From assembly GCF_963584025.1 (NCBI RefSeq), contig NC_083628.1, forward strand, positions 20,704,731 through 20,768,730: a DNA stretch of 64,000 nucleotides, read 5' to 3'. A program made the translations under genes and the position numbers. The notes under the pieces were generated by a model. The model did no database searches. It was not told where the DNA came from and was given only the letters and a program-made list of their open reading frames with translations. Numbering within the stretch: the stretch's first letter is position 1; each line of letters opens with the position of its first letter. This document shows, one piece after another, positions 44,011-58,084 of the stretch. Source of the DNA: Labrus mixtus. Its lineage: Eukaryota; Chordata; Actinopteri; Labriformes; Labridae.

Positions 44011-47000
44011 TCAATCTATATATAAATGTACAAAAAAATATATACAATATATAAGGAGGGTGCCATTCTGTGTTATTTTTTATTTCTGTCGCAAAGGAGA
44101 GTTTTCTTGGGGAGGAATTATTTTCTCAGAGACTGAACTGGCAGAAGTCGGCGAGGCCCCTCAGTGTTAAAAAGTTTTCAACTGACTTTGTTGTGTTCTC
44201 TGTTGTTGCCATGACAACACCCTCAGACTAGTACGGCACCCTGCGCAGGACAAAATGGGGACCGAAGTTCCATCAGCTCCTTTCACTGCTATCTATCAAA
44301 GGCAACAACTCACAGACGTTTGTAAATTGTATGCAACAAAATGGCAAACTTTACCATTATTTTGAAATTGTGTACGTAAAAGTTATATTTTTACATGTAG
44401 ACTGTTGTTATTTTGTGTTTTAGAAATATGTTGTATCGGTTCTTTTGTTAAAAGATGAAAAAGTAAAAATTCAGTGTGTGTTGAAAAAATGTGTCACATT
44501 GAAAATGTAGTGAGGTCAAAAGTTTCAAATCATTATTTTTTTTTCCAACATTACGTTTATTATCTGTGGGGAACATTTTTTAAGGGTTTGTGGGAGGAAT
44601 CAGAAACCATAAATGATATATGATATTTGTCTAATTTCCCATGGCTCATTACATTACCATTTTTAATTGTATTTTTTGCAGAGAAATGTGTAAATAGTCA
44701 TGAAACATTTGTGGGGGATTCCGTGGGGTGAGGACTTGCCAGTGAGAGGTGATGATGATGAACTTGTTTTGAGTTTTTGTGGAGTTATATTTGTCCGCTT
44801 ACAGTAGCCAGGTGCCAACTTTTAGTTTTGGTCAGTGGTGCACAGTGCTGTATGTGGTTTTAGTTGCAGACCATCTAAAGTGTCAGTCAATTTATTGCCT
44901 TCCCTTGTACCAAGAATCACGTGTGTCAGAGTCGGATAGAGCCTTCATTTTACCACCATGACGTTTTGTAAAATTAATTTTATTGTCAAAAATGACCTGC
45001 ACAGGGTTGCACCAGCTCTGCTTAAGTTCAGATGTAGCCAAGAATGAATGCAATTTCCAATTAAGCACAAAGTTCAGTATTATTAACTTTGACAGGTGCT
45101 AGCTGAAAACGTCCAACATCGTCATACAACATACATCTTAAATCTTACACTTAGCTCCTAGTAAGTGTAAAGTCCTCTGCAAAAAGATTTTATCAGGTGG
45201 AATAACTTGATGAGGAGGTACAGCTGGTTTACCCAGTGGTCTACGGTCAGCAGTGCGTTCTCTGCGATAGATAACTTCCCATAGCAGTGTAAGATGACTT
45301 TGTGTTTTACCACTGCTTATGTTCTCCATGAGTAGACAAAGAGATATTTTCATCGGCCCAATAAGACAGTACCGTTAATTTACCTTAAATTGTATTTGAC
45401 AATCTCACAATTTGAAGTCACTGTTAAATTATAATTTTACACTAGCTGTAGATTGAGGATGTTGGATCTATTTATCACCCAATCACATTGCTATGTCATA
45501 GTTTACATACATTTGAGTTGCTGTTGATTAACGGCAGTTACCGGAAGCTGTTTTCAGCTGTTACGCATGAGAGACAGCTCTGTAACAGACACTGTATTAA
45601 GAAAAAATGCTTTCCACTGATTGGTCACATGAAGTTTAAAAGTAATTTCTGCGACAATAACTTGGACGTCACGCTTTGCTGGTTACGATGAACTAACTAG
45701 TTCAGACATAATGTTGAGTGAAAGTGAGGACCCAAACTCAAGACAGAACTTATACAGAACTGGTACAACAGGCCACAGGTCTTTATTTAAAATACTGTAT
45801 CTGGTATGGTTATGATCCTGCACAATGCATTTTTAGTTACGATATTATTTATCGTTGGAAAAAAAATGGAATATGATGTTTGTAGAGGAATATTGTTGTG
45901 GTAACATGGACTGGTATCAGAGATGTAATGGTTTAAAGGATTTGTAAAATTACGTCGACAATGTTGCAAACGTTATGTAGGAACCTTTAATCAAAGTTAC
46001 TGCTGGCTCCCCCTAGTGGCTCTGACTCCTGTGTATTAACTTTCTTCAAGATGGGCTGTAAATGTTGAATAAGTGAAAGACCCTCAGCACCTGATTCAAT
46101 AATAATATATGAAAATTGTGTAAAAGATTGGAGTGTTGCTAATATAAAATAGCAAGTCGTCAGCATACAATCTTATCAGCTATTTCCCCAAAAAAGGTAT
46201 TAGATGATGTGCAAGGCAGTTTCAGTCAGTTGTTTGAAGTGTTTGCCATGAAAATTGAGCTTTTCATCAAAAAGAGAAGCTGCTTTGAATCGGACCTATC
46301 GGTAAAACACAAGCATTGAATCTGTCAGTGTAAGTGCTAAATGTATTTTTTAAGTAATGTTATTTTTGCGATGCTTTATTTCATATTTTCTCTTTGTTGT
46401 ATAATCAAGTCATCTCCCGATACAGTATCTTCATTTTTATGTTACCCCTGATGTTTCTATTAGTCAGAATGTTAACTTTTTCTTTTCCCCTCCTTGTTGT
46501 ATATACACACCTCATTTCTCTTTTTTCAGTGACTGTGCCATGAGCTTTGTAATCTGTTACTCTGTACCAGTTTTACTGCAATAATGAGTTGAATTCAAAA
46601 TGGCCGCTCTTGTCCTTTGTTTTCCCATCCATTACAGAAACAGAAACATCCCTCTCTTTTCTCAATATGAACACATTCAAGTGAGGAAATACACTCGGGT
46701 AAACTTAGACATGACCAACAGCAGTAGCACAAAATCTGAAGTTTGATACATTTATATAACAATCATTTTTTTTCCACATAAAACCATTTAAAAAAATCAT
46801 TTGATACAGTCACTCCTTTTTAGAAGATAAAATAATTGAAGAGTTGAACAATCAGTGGAGCCTCTCTTTTAATTTTCACATAAACAACAGAACCCTACAG
46901 ACATCTACTGCAAGAAAAAGAAGGATTGAATAATATTTTGAATCTCTTCTTTCCAAGTATTCAACCAGAAGTATTGAATAATTTCCAGTTACATCTCCAT

Positions 47001-49419
47001 AAATGGTTAGAAGTATTGCAGGCAGAACCTTGAGTTTTAGGTTTTGAAAACTGGACTTATTTTTGGGACCTAAACTTACCAAACAACATTGGGATTTCAC
47101 TTTTTATGAAGATGTTTCATGACGTTTACAGGACAAATTGAACTTAACTTGATTTGAAATAAATAAAATAAAACGTAAGCAAATAAAACTTTGCCACAGC
47201 ATCTTGGCATTGTAGAGACAATCTTTCTTTAAGGTTTCTGATTAACTGTTTTAAGGAGAAATATAAAAATGAACTTTTCCTATCTTCGAAGCTTGATCCA
47301 AAGGCAACTGGACTGGTTGAACAGTTGGATTTGGCTCAAGCTTTGAATTTACCATGACCTGGATGACTGAGAACCTGCACAGATAACTTTTTATATCCCT
47401 TTTCATAATGAGTGTTCATGAAATCCATGTGAATCAAAAATGTCTTCAGTAAAATCTGAATAATAATTTGATTGGTCATTTCTTATGTTAAGTACTATAG
47501 TTGGTTTTAAACTTACCAACATTCTCCCTATGATTAAAAGTTTGGACTCCATGGAGCCATTACGAGGATATGTCTATGAAGACAAACTTAGTCTACAGAT
47601 CCCTTTTGCTTACAACGACTGTAAGCAAGTCTGAAATCTAGACAAGATCCAATAGAAGGAGTTAAAAGACTTCAACAAATCCAGAGCTGCCTGATACACC
47701 TGATGTTCTTAAAGCTAACGAGCTATCAGACTACTATGAAGACTGCACTTGCTACACCAGGTCATTACTCTGAATGTTCAATTCACTCCTAATTTCTGCC
47801 AGTACCACAAAATCTCCCTGAAAAATGATCTTTCTACAGTTGTTCACTATGTTCAAACATCTATCCCTGAGTGACTGCAAGTTTATGTTCATTTCCTTGA
47901 ACACGACCAAAACCCAGAGGACTAAAAAACTTGAGGTGTTTCTCTGTGACATCGGTGAGCTGAGGATGAGCTGTGACTGGATGACTTCGGTGCAGCTTCT
48001 TTGAATTTTGTCTCATTTAACCTGGTGAAATGTAAATTAAAGAGTTTAAATTCCTTTAAGTCCATTAAAAGCCCAAACTGTCTCCAAACTTGTCAAACTT
48101 AAAGGAGCTCTACACATTGAAATATGAAAATTGAGAATTTCCTGCCAGCGCCAGGGTCTTTTTTCCTTTGTTTACAATCAGCAGAGAGCGTTCGAAGCAG
48201 CAAGCGGCCATCCCGGTGAAAAAGCTCAACACCCAGCGTCTTTTTTTTCCAAGTTCTCAGCCTTCTTTGTGCGGCCGCTCCGAACACTCCAGTTGAAAAT
48301 GTTTCAACTTTTCAGAAAGGTGCAGTTGACCTCACCGGTACGAGAAAAGAAAGAGAAACTTCAGTTGATTTTATTATCACAGGATAATACTTTAAAGTGG
48401 AAGAAGTAGTCACTTTTTAATGACATTTCAGATGTTTTTTAAAGCAAGGTGTAACCTTAAACAAACGTACAAGGCTCCCTGTGTGAGGAGACAGTTAGAG
48501 CGCACCATCACCTTCAATATCCTTTATTTTGAAATAAACATACCAATAATTGTTTGATTTCTTCATCTGTGGCCTTGGGGATTATGTGAAATTTGCAGAG
48601 TAAACAGAGTCCTGACTTGACACTTCATATTTGACAGATAAGCAGTTTGATACAAGCCTTTACAGGAAACACCTTACGTCATGAGTTCACAGGAACTGGT
48701 TCCATTGAAGGGATTGCACCTAAAGGCCTTCCATATAAACTGTGGGATCAACTCAGGATGACTCTTTTTGACTCATGGACTGTTCTTATTTGTCTCTGGC
48801 TGCAGGCTTCTGAATTTCTCACTTTATATTTTTAAGGAGATGATTGTGCTGTCACTTCAACACATTATGTGCTCATCTTGCAGATGCAAGCACATTCAGT
48901 AAGGAAGTACATGCTGTACATATTATTCCACTGATTCCATTACTTTGATGCTTGAGGGAAAGTAGGTTAGATATTTAAAGTCCAATCAAGATTTAATTCT
49001 AAGCCTTCATGAGAAGAATAGGTACATCAAACATAAAAACCACAAAGTACAAAACATGCAGGCCATTTTCATGTGGTTTGGCGCAGGTGAACGCTGCAGA
49101 AAAGCAGCATGATTGTTAAAATATTTTCACTATAAGTTTGCATGCAACACTTCTGTATTCTCACTTTGCCTTTAGAATAAAGCTTTTGTTTCACGTCATC
49201 TGTCAGTATTTGAATTTAGGGCTTAAGTCTATTCATTCAGCAACAAGTTTCCTGTTTATAGCCTGTGATCTAGTGTTGCTTTCAATACGGTTCACCTCTT
49301 GATGTTAACTTATGGCTCGACAAATCTGTATTAATTAATGTAATTGATCCTTCTCCCTTAGTGAAAGGCTTTTCTGTGTGGTCATAGTGGACTGTAGTTA
49401 ACTAATTTCTCAGTTCACA
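44011..49419. other. Distal 3'UTR or intergenic DNA, no gene seen
   Basis: AT-rich, mostly unique sequence with no exon recognised on either strand. The first 0.5-2.5 kb (to about 46.6 kb, ending near a tactgcaataatgag stretch) could still be tcf4 3'UTR. A block at about 48110-48400 (gcggccgctccgaacactcc) is more GC-rich and could be a dispersed element. A ccccctagtggctctg motif near 46010 is a common repeat remnant. Confidence 0.6.
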
Positions 49420-49620
49420 CAAAAAAGTGCTTCAAGGTTCAGACCTTGGTTGTTATTTTTCTACATTTGCAAGCTTCCTTCAGGTCAAATGTGTTTATAG
49501 AGTCAGTTTTCCCTCTATGCAGATGACTCTATGGTTTTTTACTCCTCTGATTCCAACAATGCAAACAAACAATTTTGCCTTACAGACTTAGAATAAAGCT
49601 ATTATGAAACTTCCTCTGTT
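49420..49620 (+). mobile_element. Highly decayed LINE reverse-transcriptase remnant
   Basis: caaggttcagaccttggt (QGS-L G of the GVPQGS-LGP block) is followed about 85 bases later by tatgcagatgactctatggt (YADDS-M, the catalytic box). The spacing suits a reverse transcriptase. Frames are broken by indels. Only these two blocks are convincing. Confidence 0.4.
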
Positions 49621-51735
49621 AAATTTAGAACAATCAAAAGTGAATCATATAGATCCAGACTATTCCAGTCCTTCGTTATCCTGTGAAATCCTGTAGTTTT
49701 TCATGTGATATGTATTGTCCTGTCATGCTTTCTGAAGGCTGACCTTGTTTATCTTCAAAGAACATTTAAACTCTGCCTCCTGCTTTGATTACAGCCCAGC
49801 AGGATAACTTCACTATAACTGCTATATTCCTGAGTAAGTCATGCAATACATGTAAGCTCTAACGTGTGAAGAATGCTGGTGTTGCAATGAGAAGGAAACC
49901 GTTTGAGATGTGGATTTCAAAGATAAAGAAGATTTCACAGAATTTTTGCAATCCCTCTGCAGTCTTCCTTGGCTGACCCAAAATCTGAATTCGGCATGTT
50001 TTAAACTTCCCAGAGGATTTTGTTTTTGTTTTTTTAGGTTTAAAAAGTGAAATCATTATCTTTAAAATGCATGCCATAGGTTGCTTTCATTAAGGCTTTG
50101 CTCTTTTCTGTCTAAAGTTTGATAGCCTGGGACGTAATAAATGGATTATTGGTTTTATGCTGGACTTCTTTCTTAATGTCCAACAAATCGGTGTAGACGT
50201 ACGGGGCCTTTTTTACATGAATTCCTATTTTACATGAATTGTCGTTGCAAATCATGATTTTGAAGCTCTATCAGAGGAACAGAACAGCAGCAATCTTGCA
50301 AAAGTCTACATTCAAACTCATGTGGCTCTGTAGCAGCGTAACCATGTATCGTTGTACACAGATTTGGTATTTGCTCTTTAAGAAGGAAATTGAACTTTAG
50401 AACGTTTTTTTACTCTGACTTGGATTTAAGTGGTTGCAAGCCATTACTAGTTAAAGACAAAGATTGTAAGGTTAGCACTAAGACTTGACTCTCAGCTTGT
50501 GTTTTAACAGAGGAAAAAGACCCCAGTAAATGAGTGAGGGGTGGAGGCCTGACCTCACCTACCTTATAACAAAGCTCTGCTGCTGCTCATTTGACCGTTT
50601 TTTCCCCTGCACTGCCTGGATTACATTCATACGTATTCATCTTCCAGACATTTAAACCATTTTTTAAATTTCTCACAAATCCTCAAGCGGATGTTTCAGT
50701 AGCTAATCACAACATGATGTGATATGAGTTATGAAAACTGGGCAATACATCATAGCCGTTTGTTTGTAATATCAGTAACTGCTGTGTCTGTGTGATCTTT
50801 ACAAGAACAACATGAGAGTCTTTGCTGTGATACTGAGTTTCTTGTATGAATGAACCCAGAATTAATCATCCCTGTGGCTCTGCTAGTTTATGTCATCACT
50901 CTTTCCTCTTATTTGTTTGTAATGGTATTTTCGTCCTTGTACTGCGCTGAATGGAGGATTTTTCAACATTCATGTTAATCTCCATGTTAGTTTCAGGATT
51001 ATGTTCCTTTGTCGGTCATCATTCCATAAAAATCTGTTTTCATCCGAGCCACCTGGTTAAATAAAGACTGAAGACAGAAAACCTCCACAAGGTGGTCGGC
51101 TTCAGCTTGACTGTTTTTATCCAGACTACTTTGAAAACCATTGAGAAAATACAGGACACAATTTGTAGAAGTCATGGAAATTTAAAAGAACAACTCAAAA
51201 AGATCAAGTCAAAAGCCTCTTGGGTACAAGGAAGAGTTGAAAGAAGAAAAAGATACTGTGTGAGTTGACTGTCTTATAATTTATTCAGATCTTAACACAC
51301 ACATGACACCCATTAATTTAATTCAGAGTAATTTAAATCCCTGCAGACATTTTTTCCTCCAATGTCCTTTGGGAATAAACATCTACAAATCTGTGTAAAC
51401 CCAAAGTTTAAATCTTAACTTTTTTATAAAGAAAATCTAAATAATTTTTAAGCCCGATTCTTCTCTTTCAACAGCCCTCAGAAAATTCCCAAACTTTTGA
51501 TGGTTCTTGCCAGACGTTCCTTTGGTGTGAGGTATGTTAGGAGTAATTTGCTCGACAGGAAGCTCAACAACCACAGATCCACAAATCAATTATTTCTCAC
51601 CTCCAGCTCACGCTGTAACATGTACAGCTCCTGTTTCTGCTATTTCCATCACAATACTTCAGTATCGATTCTAAGTCTGTTGGGATAAGGAAAAACTTCA
51701 CACACACCAAATTCAATTCTTTCAACTAGAATCCA
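49621..51735. other. Intergenic, nothing assigned
   Basis: AT-rich sequence. A ccacctggttaaataaagac stretch at about 51049 resembles the 3' end of a common fish repeat. No gene recognised. Confidence 0.5.
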
Positions 51736-51739
51736 TTCA

Positions 51740-51960
51740 TACGATATTGTGCAGCGGTTACGTCAAGCAGCACAGCAGGAACTGAAGTTGACGACGGTGA
51801 ACCCAGCACGAGTGCAGGTGGCAACGTTAACAGTGTTAGTGAAGCTTCTGTACCCTCTAGCAACAAACGACACAAAACAGTAAGAAATATGATTCGAGTA
51901 TGACTGGATTCTTTTGGAGTGGTGTGCGGTCAATGATGAATAATATGCATATCAGGAATA
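51740..51960 (+). pseudogene. Decayed ZBED/hAT-type transposase fragment
   Basis: Across a frameshift, the text reads as an acidic Ser-rich lead, a NKRHKT stretch and then RKYDSSMTGFFWSG. This corresponds to the RKYD-Y--FGFTWSG segment found at the start of ZBED-like/hAT-derived proteins. Stops and a frameshift follow, so it is dead. It is called from motif memory. Confidence 0.4.
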
Positions 51961-54240
51961 AAATACTTTCTGAGGTAGTACTCATTGTGAAAAGTTTGAG
52001 AACCGCTGATCTACTCAATTATCTTGGAGTGTGCACCCCGTGCAATCAAGTTTTCGTCAGTATAAATAACCAGTGATAGTTGGCTCTACGTCCATAGTTA
52101 CCAGGTGATTTTAAAAGCTAATTTCCCCATGATTGTTTTGTTGCCTTTTGTAATTACAACTAATTTAGCATCAACAAAAGAGGTCTTAAAGGAGAACACT
52201 GGACCTGTCTGTAGCAGATTACAACAACACACGTCATGTGCTTTACTCATCCCATTTCTTTTAATTCTTCCTATTTATTGATGGGTTCCTAAATAAGCAT
52301 GTTTGATGACTCACACTAAGTGTCATATGGAGCCCATTCCAAGAAAATAAAGTACAAGATATGACACATGGATGTAGAGAAACAAATCCAGTCCGAAGTG
52401 GGCTTTAGTCCTGTTTTTTTTTATAACTATTAACATTTAAAACATTTGACAACAGAAAAACCAATCATAAATCAAAGTGTACATCACCTCAGATGTCTTA
52501 TGTAAGCGGCTGCAGCAGTGTGAGTTGTCAGTGTGTGAGTAAAGGTTGTGTCACTGGTACACACCCATCTGGAGCTTGTTTCTTTGAACTGCAGTCACAC
52601 CCTGAACGACACAACATGTACAGCTCTCTGCTGGGTGATTCATAACGTGCGTGGGATGATGAAATATACTCCTCAACATTCAGCTTTCCGTTTTATTTCA
52701 CCTTCTGCGGCTTTCATGTTGGAGAAATCATCTTTCTCCCCATGAACTTCAAACTTTGTTTTTAGACTTGCCTGTATATCTCAGTGTCTTGTGTATCCTT
52801 TTAAACACAATTTGGCAAATACAGCCTGATATACCTGGCTAGTTTGAAAAATGTATGGATCTCATTTGGATCTTAGAATCGGTCATATAATCAATATATA
52901 ATACGCATTTTATACAATTTTTAAATACCTCTTTTGATTGCATTTTTTGCAGCTTCATAATTAAGTGAAATATTGAACTCTTGGTAATATTGGATAAAGA
53001 GTGTCTGTATTCACAACACTTTAAAGAACTATGCTGTCAAATAGTTATTATTTTATAATAGTATTTTTACTCCTAAACAAGTGCAACGACCTGGAAGAGT
53101 TTACGTGGCAGCCGTGATAAAGCCTGGTTGATAAGGAAAGCCTATATTCTTCCTTCTTATTACCTTTATCAGAGGAAATGCTGGGCCGTCCATTACAAAA
53201 AGAACGTCGTTAATAATGATCCTTAACCTTCCACCAGTACAGCTACACACAACAGCTCTATTATATCAGGGAGACTGTTATCTGTGAGTGCCAGTTTTTG
53301 TGAATCAGACAGAACAAGCGCATACTCAGATAATATGGAAGTCTGCAAATAGTATAAAATAACACTAATAAAATGAATCAAGACAAAGAAACCTTAACAT
53401 AAGCTTCATTGTTTGTTTCTTTCTGACCCCTGTGCACTTTTCACAAATGCACTCATGTCTGTACAACTGTAAAATTAATTCAATCAGGAGAGACTTAATT
53501 AAGAATGAACAATTATTTATTTAATGATTTAGGAGATAAATGTGCAAAGTCTTTTGGGATTATACTTCATAATGACGTCTTCATGTACTCGGGGAGGTAA
53601 TGAGGCGGACAGCAGGATAGGATATGGAGTCTACACCCTGGTGGTGGTGGTGACAGAAGAAGGCAGGATGTGATGAGGATAGGGTTTCTGAGGCTGTATC
53701 TGAACTCTGCTGAGCTGGAACGGAGGTGACCGGGGTGGAGGAGGGTCGCAGCGATCGCACTGAAATGACAAACTGACTGTGGAAGAGAGAGCGGCAGGAT
53801 GATTGGTTGAGAGAGGTGGTGGTTGTGGCAGAGTCGGGTTGGATTATTACTTAAAGAGTTAACGCCCCAAATCAGCCAATCACCAGAGCAGGGAGACGAA
53901 GGAAGTGGTAGAGATTAGAGAGATGTAGGGATTGGCTAAGTGAATTGAAGAAAATTAAGTGTGAGAGAATATAACCAGTTTTCCTGCTTGAACTTACGCT
54001 GAGCTCCATTAACATTACTTTCTTTTTGGGCATGTTGTCCTTATATGTATCTTCACCTGTGTATGGCCAGCTAAAACAATGAAAACAATGAATCCTTATA
54101 TGTGTACAACCTTCTCATTGATGTCAAGCATAAAATAAAATAGAATATTTCAAAACATAATTACTATAAAATAGGTGGATTGAAAAGAGCATGATATCCA
54201 CACTGCAGCTGCAGTTTTGCCTGCGTCACTCAGTACATTC
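51961..54240. other. Intergenic, nothing coding; GC-rich block 53570-53960
   Basis: Mostly AT-rich DNA. An unusual block at 53570-53960 is rich in ggtggtggtggtgac, gaccggggtggaggaggg and gtcgcagcgatcgcac, and stands out from its surroundings. It is not identified. Confidence 0.5.
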
Positions 54241-54395
54241 ATGTGTTTGACCATTGATCTTTTCTCTGGTGTCCCGCAGGGATCTTTCTTGGATCCTTTT
54301 GTATTGTTCTTTATATTCTTGTTTTACACCAGAGTTATGCTGATGATATTCAGAGTAATTTGTGTTTAAGGCCAGATGTGACTAACTAGCAGTTA
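54241..54395 (+). mobile_element. LINE reverse-transcriptase fragment, 5' part
   Basis: It contains ggtgtcccgcagggatct (GVPQGS, from 54268) and tatgctgatgatattcag (YADDIQ, 54336-54353) at the spacing of a reverse transcriptase of L2/CR1-like LINEs. The frame is disturbed in between. The element continues after an insertion, at about 54940. Confidence 0.65.
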
Positions 54396-54939
54396 TCACA
54401 TGATACGTGTGCGACCGAAGCATCAGTGCTGGTAGCTGAAAAAGCCCTCTCTAGTCAATGCTTGTGTTTCCTCTGCCGTAGTCTGTCTATGATGCGTGCC
54501 AGCAGCGGTACTACACTCTGCTTTCCATTAATTTAGACGGAGCCTGCTCCAAGAAAACTTCAAGCTGAACACTGCAGATCGACCAACAGAAAGTCAGACA
54601 AAAGAACGTAGAGAGCTTCCTGTCAATTATCAAAATAAAACACAATATACAGACATATAAACCATCACTTTATCAACATATTGTCAAAACAGGCACAAAA
54701 TGAACAGCAAATCAACCTCAGAAAGACAACATAACCTGTTAGTTGGCTGTTCTCTTAATTCCTGCGGTGGTCTTATGGTTCTAGTGTGATCTCGTGAACC
54801 CACAAGTCCAGCAGAGATGGAGCCGGGGGGTGAAGGGCACGTGCCATAGGACGGAGCAAAATCACAGCAGAGATGGAACTCTGCGCACACGGATCCTTTG
54901 CAAACCACCACTTACATACTGATTGTTTTACAGAGTTAT
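54396..54939. mobile_element. Sequence inserted into the LINE
   Basis: About 540 bases with no LINE resemblance separate the YADD block from the downstream LINE segment. The text cactctgctttccattaatt and agacggagcctgctccaaga resembles non-autonomous DNA-transposon sequence in fish. Precise ends and target duplication were not found. Confidence 0.35.
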
Positions 54940-55490
54940 CTTCTGACTGCCCTTAAGGACTGGATGACTGACAACTTTAAAAGCCAAACACAGATAAGAC
55001 TGAGATCCTTATCATTCAGTCAGATTCTCCAAGGTTACTCAGCATAAAAGTTACTTTTTCCTGAGAAGTCTAATCTTAGAAATCTTGGTGTCCTATCTTA
55101 TCAGGCTCTGTTCTTAGATCATTAAATTAAAGTCATTGACCCTTACATGCTTCTTCAAATCACAAAAACAACATTCACTTTGATAGATAGATACTTTATA
55201 TATCCCGAGGGAAATTCAAAGCTGATCTGTTGTTTCACAACCTGAGCTTAAGATGGTTGTTCACACCTCTTATTTTTATATATTCTCTGGTCAAGAATGC
55301 TGTTGACCAGGTGCAGCAGGACTACTCACACATCCATTTTTCTTTACATTGGCGTCCCATCAAAGTCAGGGTCTTGTTTTTAAATATGCAGCCCTGCATG
55401 ATTAAGAACTTCATGCCCCCATCAGCAGTAGATCCCTTAGGTCTTCTGACCAGGGCCTACTGGTTGGTGGTTGTGTATTGCTCTCATACA
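54940..55490 (+). mobile_element. LINE reverse-transcriptase fragment, 3' part
   Basis: It contains segments that read as LKDWMTDNF, then KTEILIIQSDSPR, then later LHWRPIKVRV and SAVDPLGLLTRAYW. These are the post-palm and C-terminal blocks of an L2-like ORF2 (compare LHWLPVKSRV). Several stops and indels are present. A gatagatagatactttatata simple stretch interrupts it at about 55182-55202. With 54241-54395 it is one relic split by insertion. Confidence 0.65.
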
Positions 55491-55559
55491 TAAGATCTGT
55501 TTCTGTTAATGCAATTTAAAAAGTCAAAGACTGATTTAGTCAAACTCCCTAAACATTTG

Positions 55560-55925
55560 TTTATTTTGTGGGCTTTAAAGGTCACATATTACGCAAAATA
55601 CACTTTTCCATGTTCTTCAGATACCAATATGTGTCCCTAGCCTGTCTAAAAAGAAGAAAAGTAAAGTCCGTCCTGTCTGTCCTCTTCCTGCTCCACTTTT
55701 TAGAAAATGTGTGCTCAAACAGGCCGTTTGGAGATTTTCCCTTCATGACATCACAAAGGGCAGTAGCCCCTCCCCCAGATGGGTGACACTCCCACAGCTA
55801 GGTGTTTGTTCTGCCCTCTGAGTCTGCCTTCTCAACGTAAACAATAGGACATGGAGCGAGAAAGCCCGAGCCACCCAAGCCCATCCAGAGAGGGGGCGTG
55901 GTCAGACACAGGTCATTTTAAATTT
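55560..55925. mobile_element. Fish dispersed element (aaaggtcacatatta type)
   Basis: It starts gctttaaaggtcacatatta and includes catgacatcacaaagggcag and agagagggggcgtggtcaga. This is a combination I recognise from a widespread teleost dispersed element. Probably a non-autonomous DNA transposon; family not assigned. Confidence 0.5.
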
Positions 55926-56432
55926 TGGATATATATTTTTAGAGAGTGAAATGTTACTGCTACTCACAAGAGGTTGTGTGTATTGATTTTTAAATTATAA
56001 AGTTCCACTCGCTTCACCTTTATCAGCTTAGCTAGAGAAAAAGATCTTCCATAATCTTCTTCAGGTGAGAATAACCTTCCTGCGACCCCATTCTGACACT
56101 TTCAGATAGAGAAACATCATAATATTCAAATGTATTTATTAAAGTCTTTCCACAAACGGCTTTTCACACTGCAACAAAAAATACAAAGAGGATATCAGTG
56201 AGCGCCATTAGGATTCATGTATGCATGTGTTTGCGCTGGAGTCCATAGTAGGCTATAACCAGCTCAATGGGTGTGTTCTGAGCTCCAGCACAGAGGAATG
56301 TGAGGTGTGGTTGTCAATGTTACCCAACACAAAGCAGTTTAGCATGCAGTCAGACACCTATAGCAACCAGCAGCTGTTTACAACAGTCGGTCCTCTTACA
56401 GGAGAATTCAAAACCTCAACAGTAAGCTGTAT

Positions 56433-56502
<70 letters not shown>

Positions 56503-58084
56503 AAGTGTGACGCTGCATCAGTGTGTGTTCAGTCTGCTGGGGATGCTCCTGTGTGATAGCTCAGCAATGCTTCCCTCACTTTTACCAAGTTTAGGAGTAC
56601 GATGCACAAACTAAAATCTTCAAAGTTCAAGTCAGAAAGATCTCATTACTTTTAATATAAGCCACACTAACCTGAACAGTCCAGATAAACATTTTATTTA
56701 TGAAAAAGAATATATTTTCAACAATTAAAATGCCTTCATTTTCCCAGCATGGTCATGGGGACCTTAAAATGTCTTTCAAGGAGTTGTTGTTTTTTTCTCT
56801 GACTGGTTGTATCCTAATCTAAAGAGCCCCTCAAACCTACAAATTGTAGTCTAGTTAGCGCTCTTTAATACTATATAAGCATATTTTTACAAGACATAAA
56901 AGCACAAAAAAGGCCTTTTTACAAGTTAATATACCCAATGCAGCGAGCAAACTGTAATTTAGTATAATGAAAGAAGTTGCAATGTCTTATTTAAAAAATT
57001 ATGTCCTGTTTAAAGAAACTTAACAGGTACACTGGCAGATAATATTTGAACTATTTCAGTAATTCAGACCTTATTTTAACTTTTGACGTCTTGGAATAAA
57101 AAGTTTATCTGGACTTGTCAGGTGGATGTACAAATTCACCAGATGAGTCTAATAAGTGTAATGAGATATTTCTGAGCAGAACAATTGCAAAGATTTGAAA
57201 GATTTGCAGTAAATGTGTTCAGAATCCTTTAGGAAAATAACACAGCCTGTATTATTTTTGGAAACAATGTCTTTCTTCTAAAAGTCTGCATTGTAACAGA
57301 CTTGAGTTTAATGTAAGCTTGATGAATAAATTGAAGATGTTGCAGCCGATGACAGTTCTGGTATATTGTGATCTCTCTTGTACTTCCTAGTACCTGCAAA
57401 TGAGATCATATAATTGTTTTGAGTATAGCATAAAAAAAAACACATTTTACCTTGAAAATATCATCTACACTTTACACACACTACTTGTAAAACAACTTAG
57501 TTAGTTATCATATTTATTTCAGCACTCTTTGTTCTCTTACACTTGTGTTATCTGCCTACTGCTTACAAATGAGTTTATTTTTATAAAGGAAGTTACTCTG
57601 CACACCTTTGCATAGCAGTGACATGACACACTAGTTAAAGCTTGAATACTTCATGCTGTAAGACGGTAAAGAAACCACAAATTGGATGTTGTCATTAAAC
57701 TCACTTCTCTTTGTTTTTAAAGGGCAAATACACCACTTCATTTAGGGAAAGGAAATGTCACTATTCAAGAGAGGTATATTCAAGATTGAAGATTGAAGAT
57801 TCATTAACTTGACCTCTGAGCTCTTCTTCTCTTTCTTCCTGTATCTCTCTTTATCCTACTTTCCAAGCCCAACATTTGTAATATTTATTTTAAATATTCT
57901 GAAAACCGTACTTTTCTTTTGTTTTGGTTGTTCTTATTCATTCATTTGCAGACACACCTAGATGCGTCACAAGACTCTGGCAAGTAGGCTACATCCTAAA
58001 CCACAAAAATGCTAAACAACACCAACACGATTTTAAGGAATAACAAACGTTGCAAGGTGAACTCAAGCAGTCCTTTTATGGTAA
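55926..58084. other. Intergenic with one (TG)n array
   Basis: AT-rich DNA. The only long dinucleotide array downstream of 33 kb is at 56438-56501. A short gattgaa/gaagatt tandem stands near 57782-57802. No gene seen. Confidence 0.6.
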
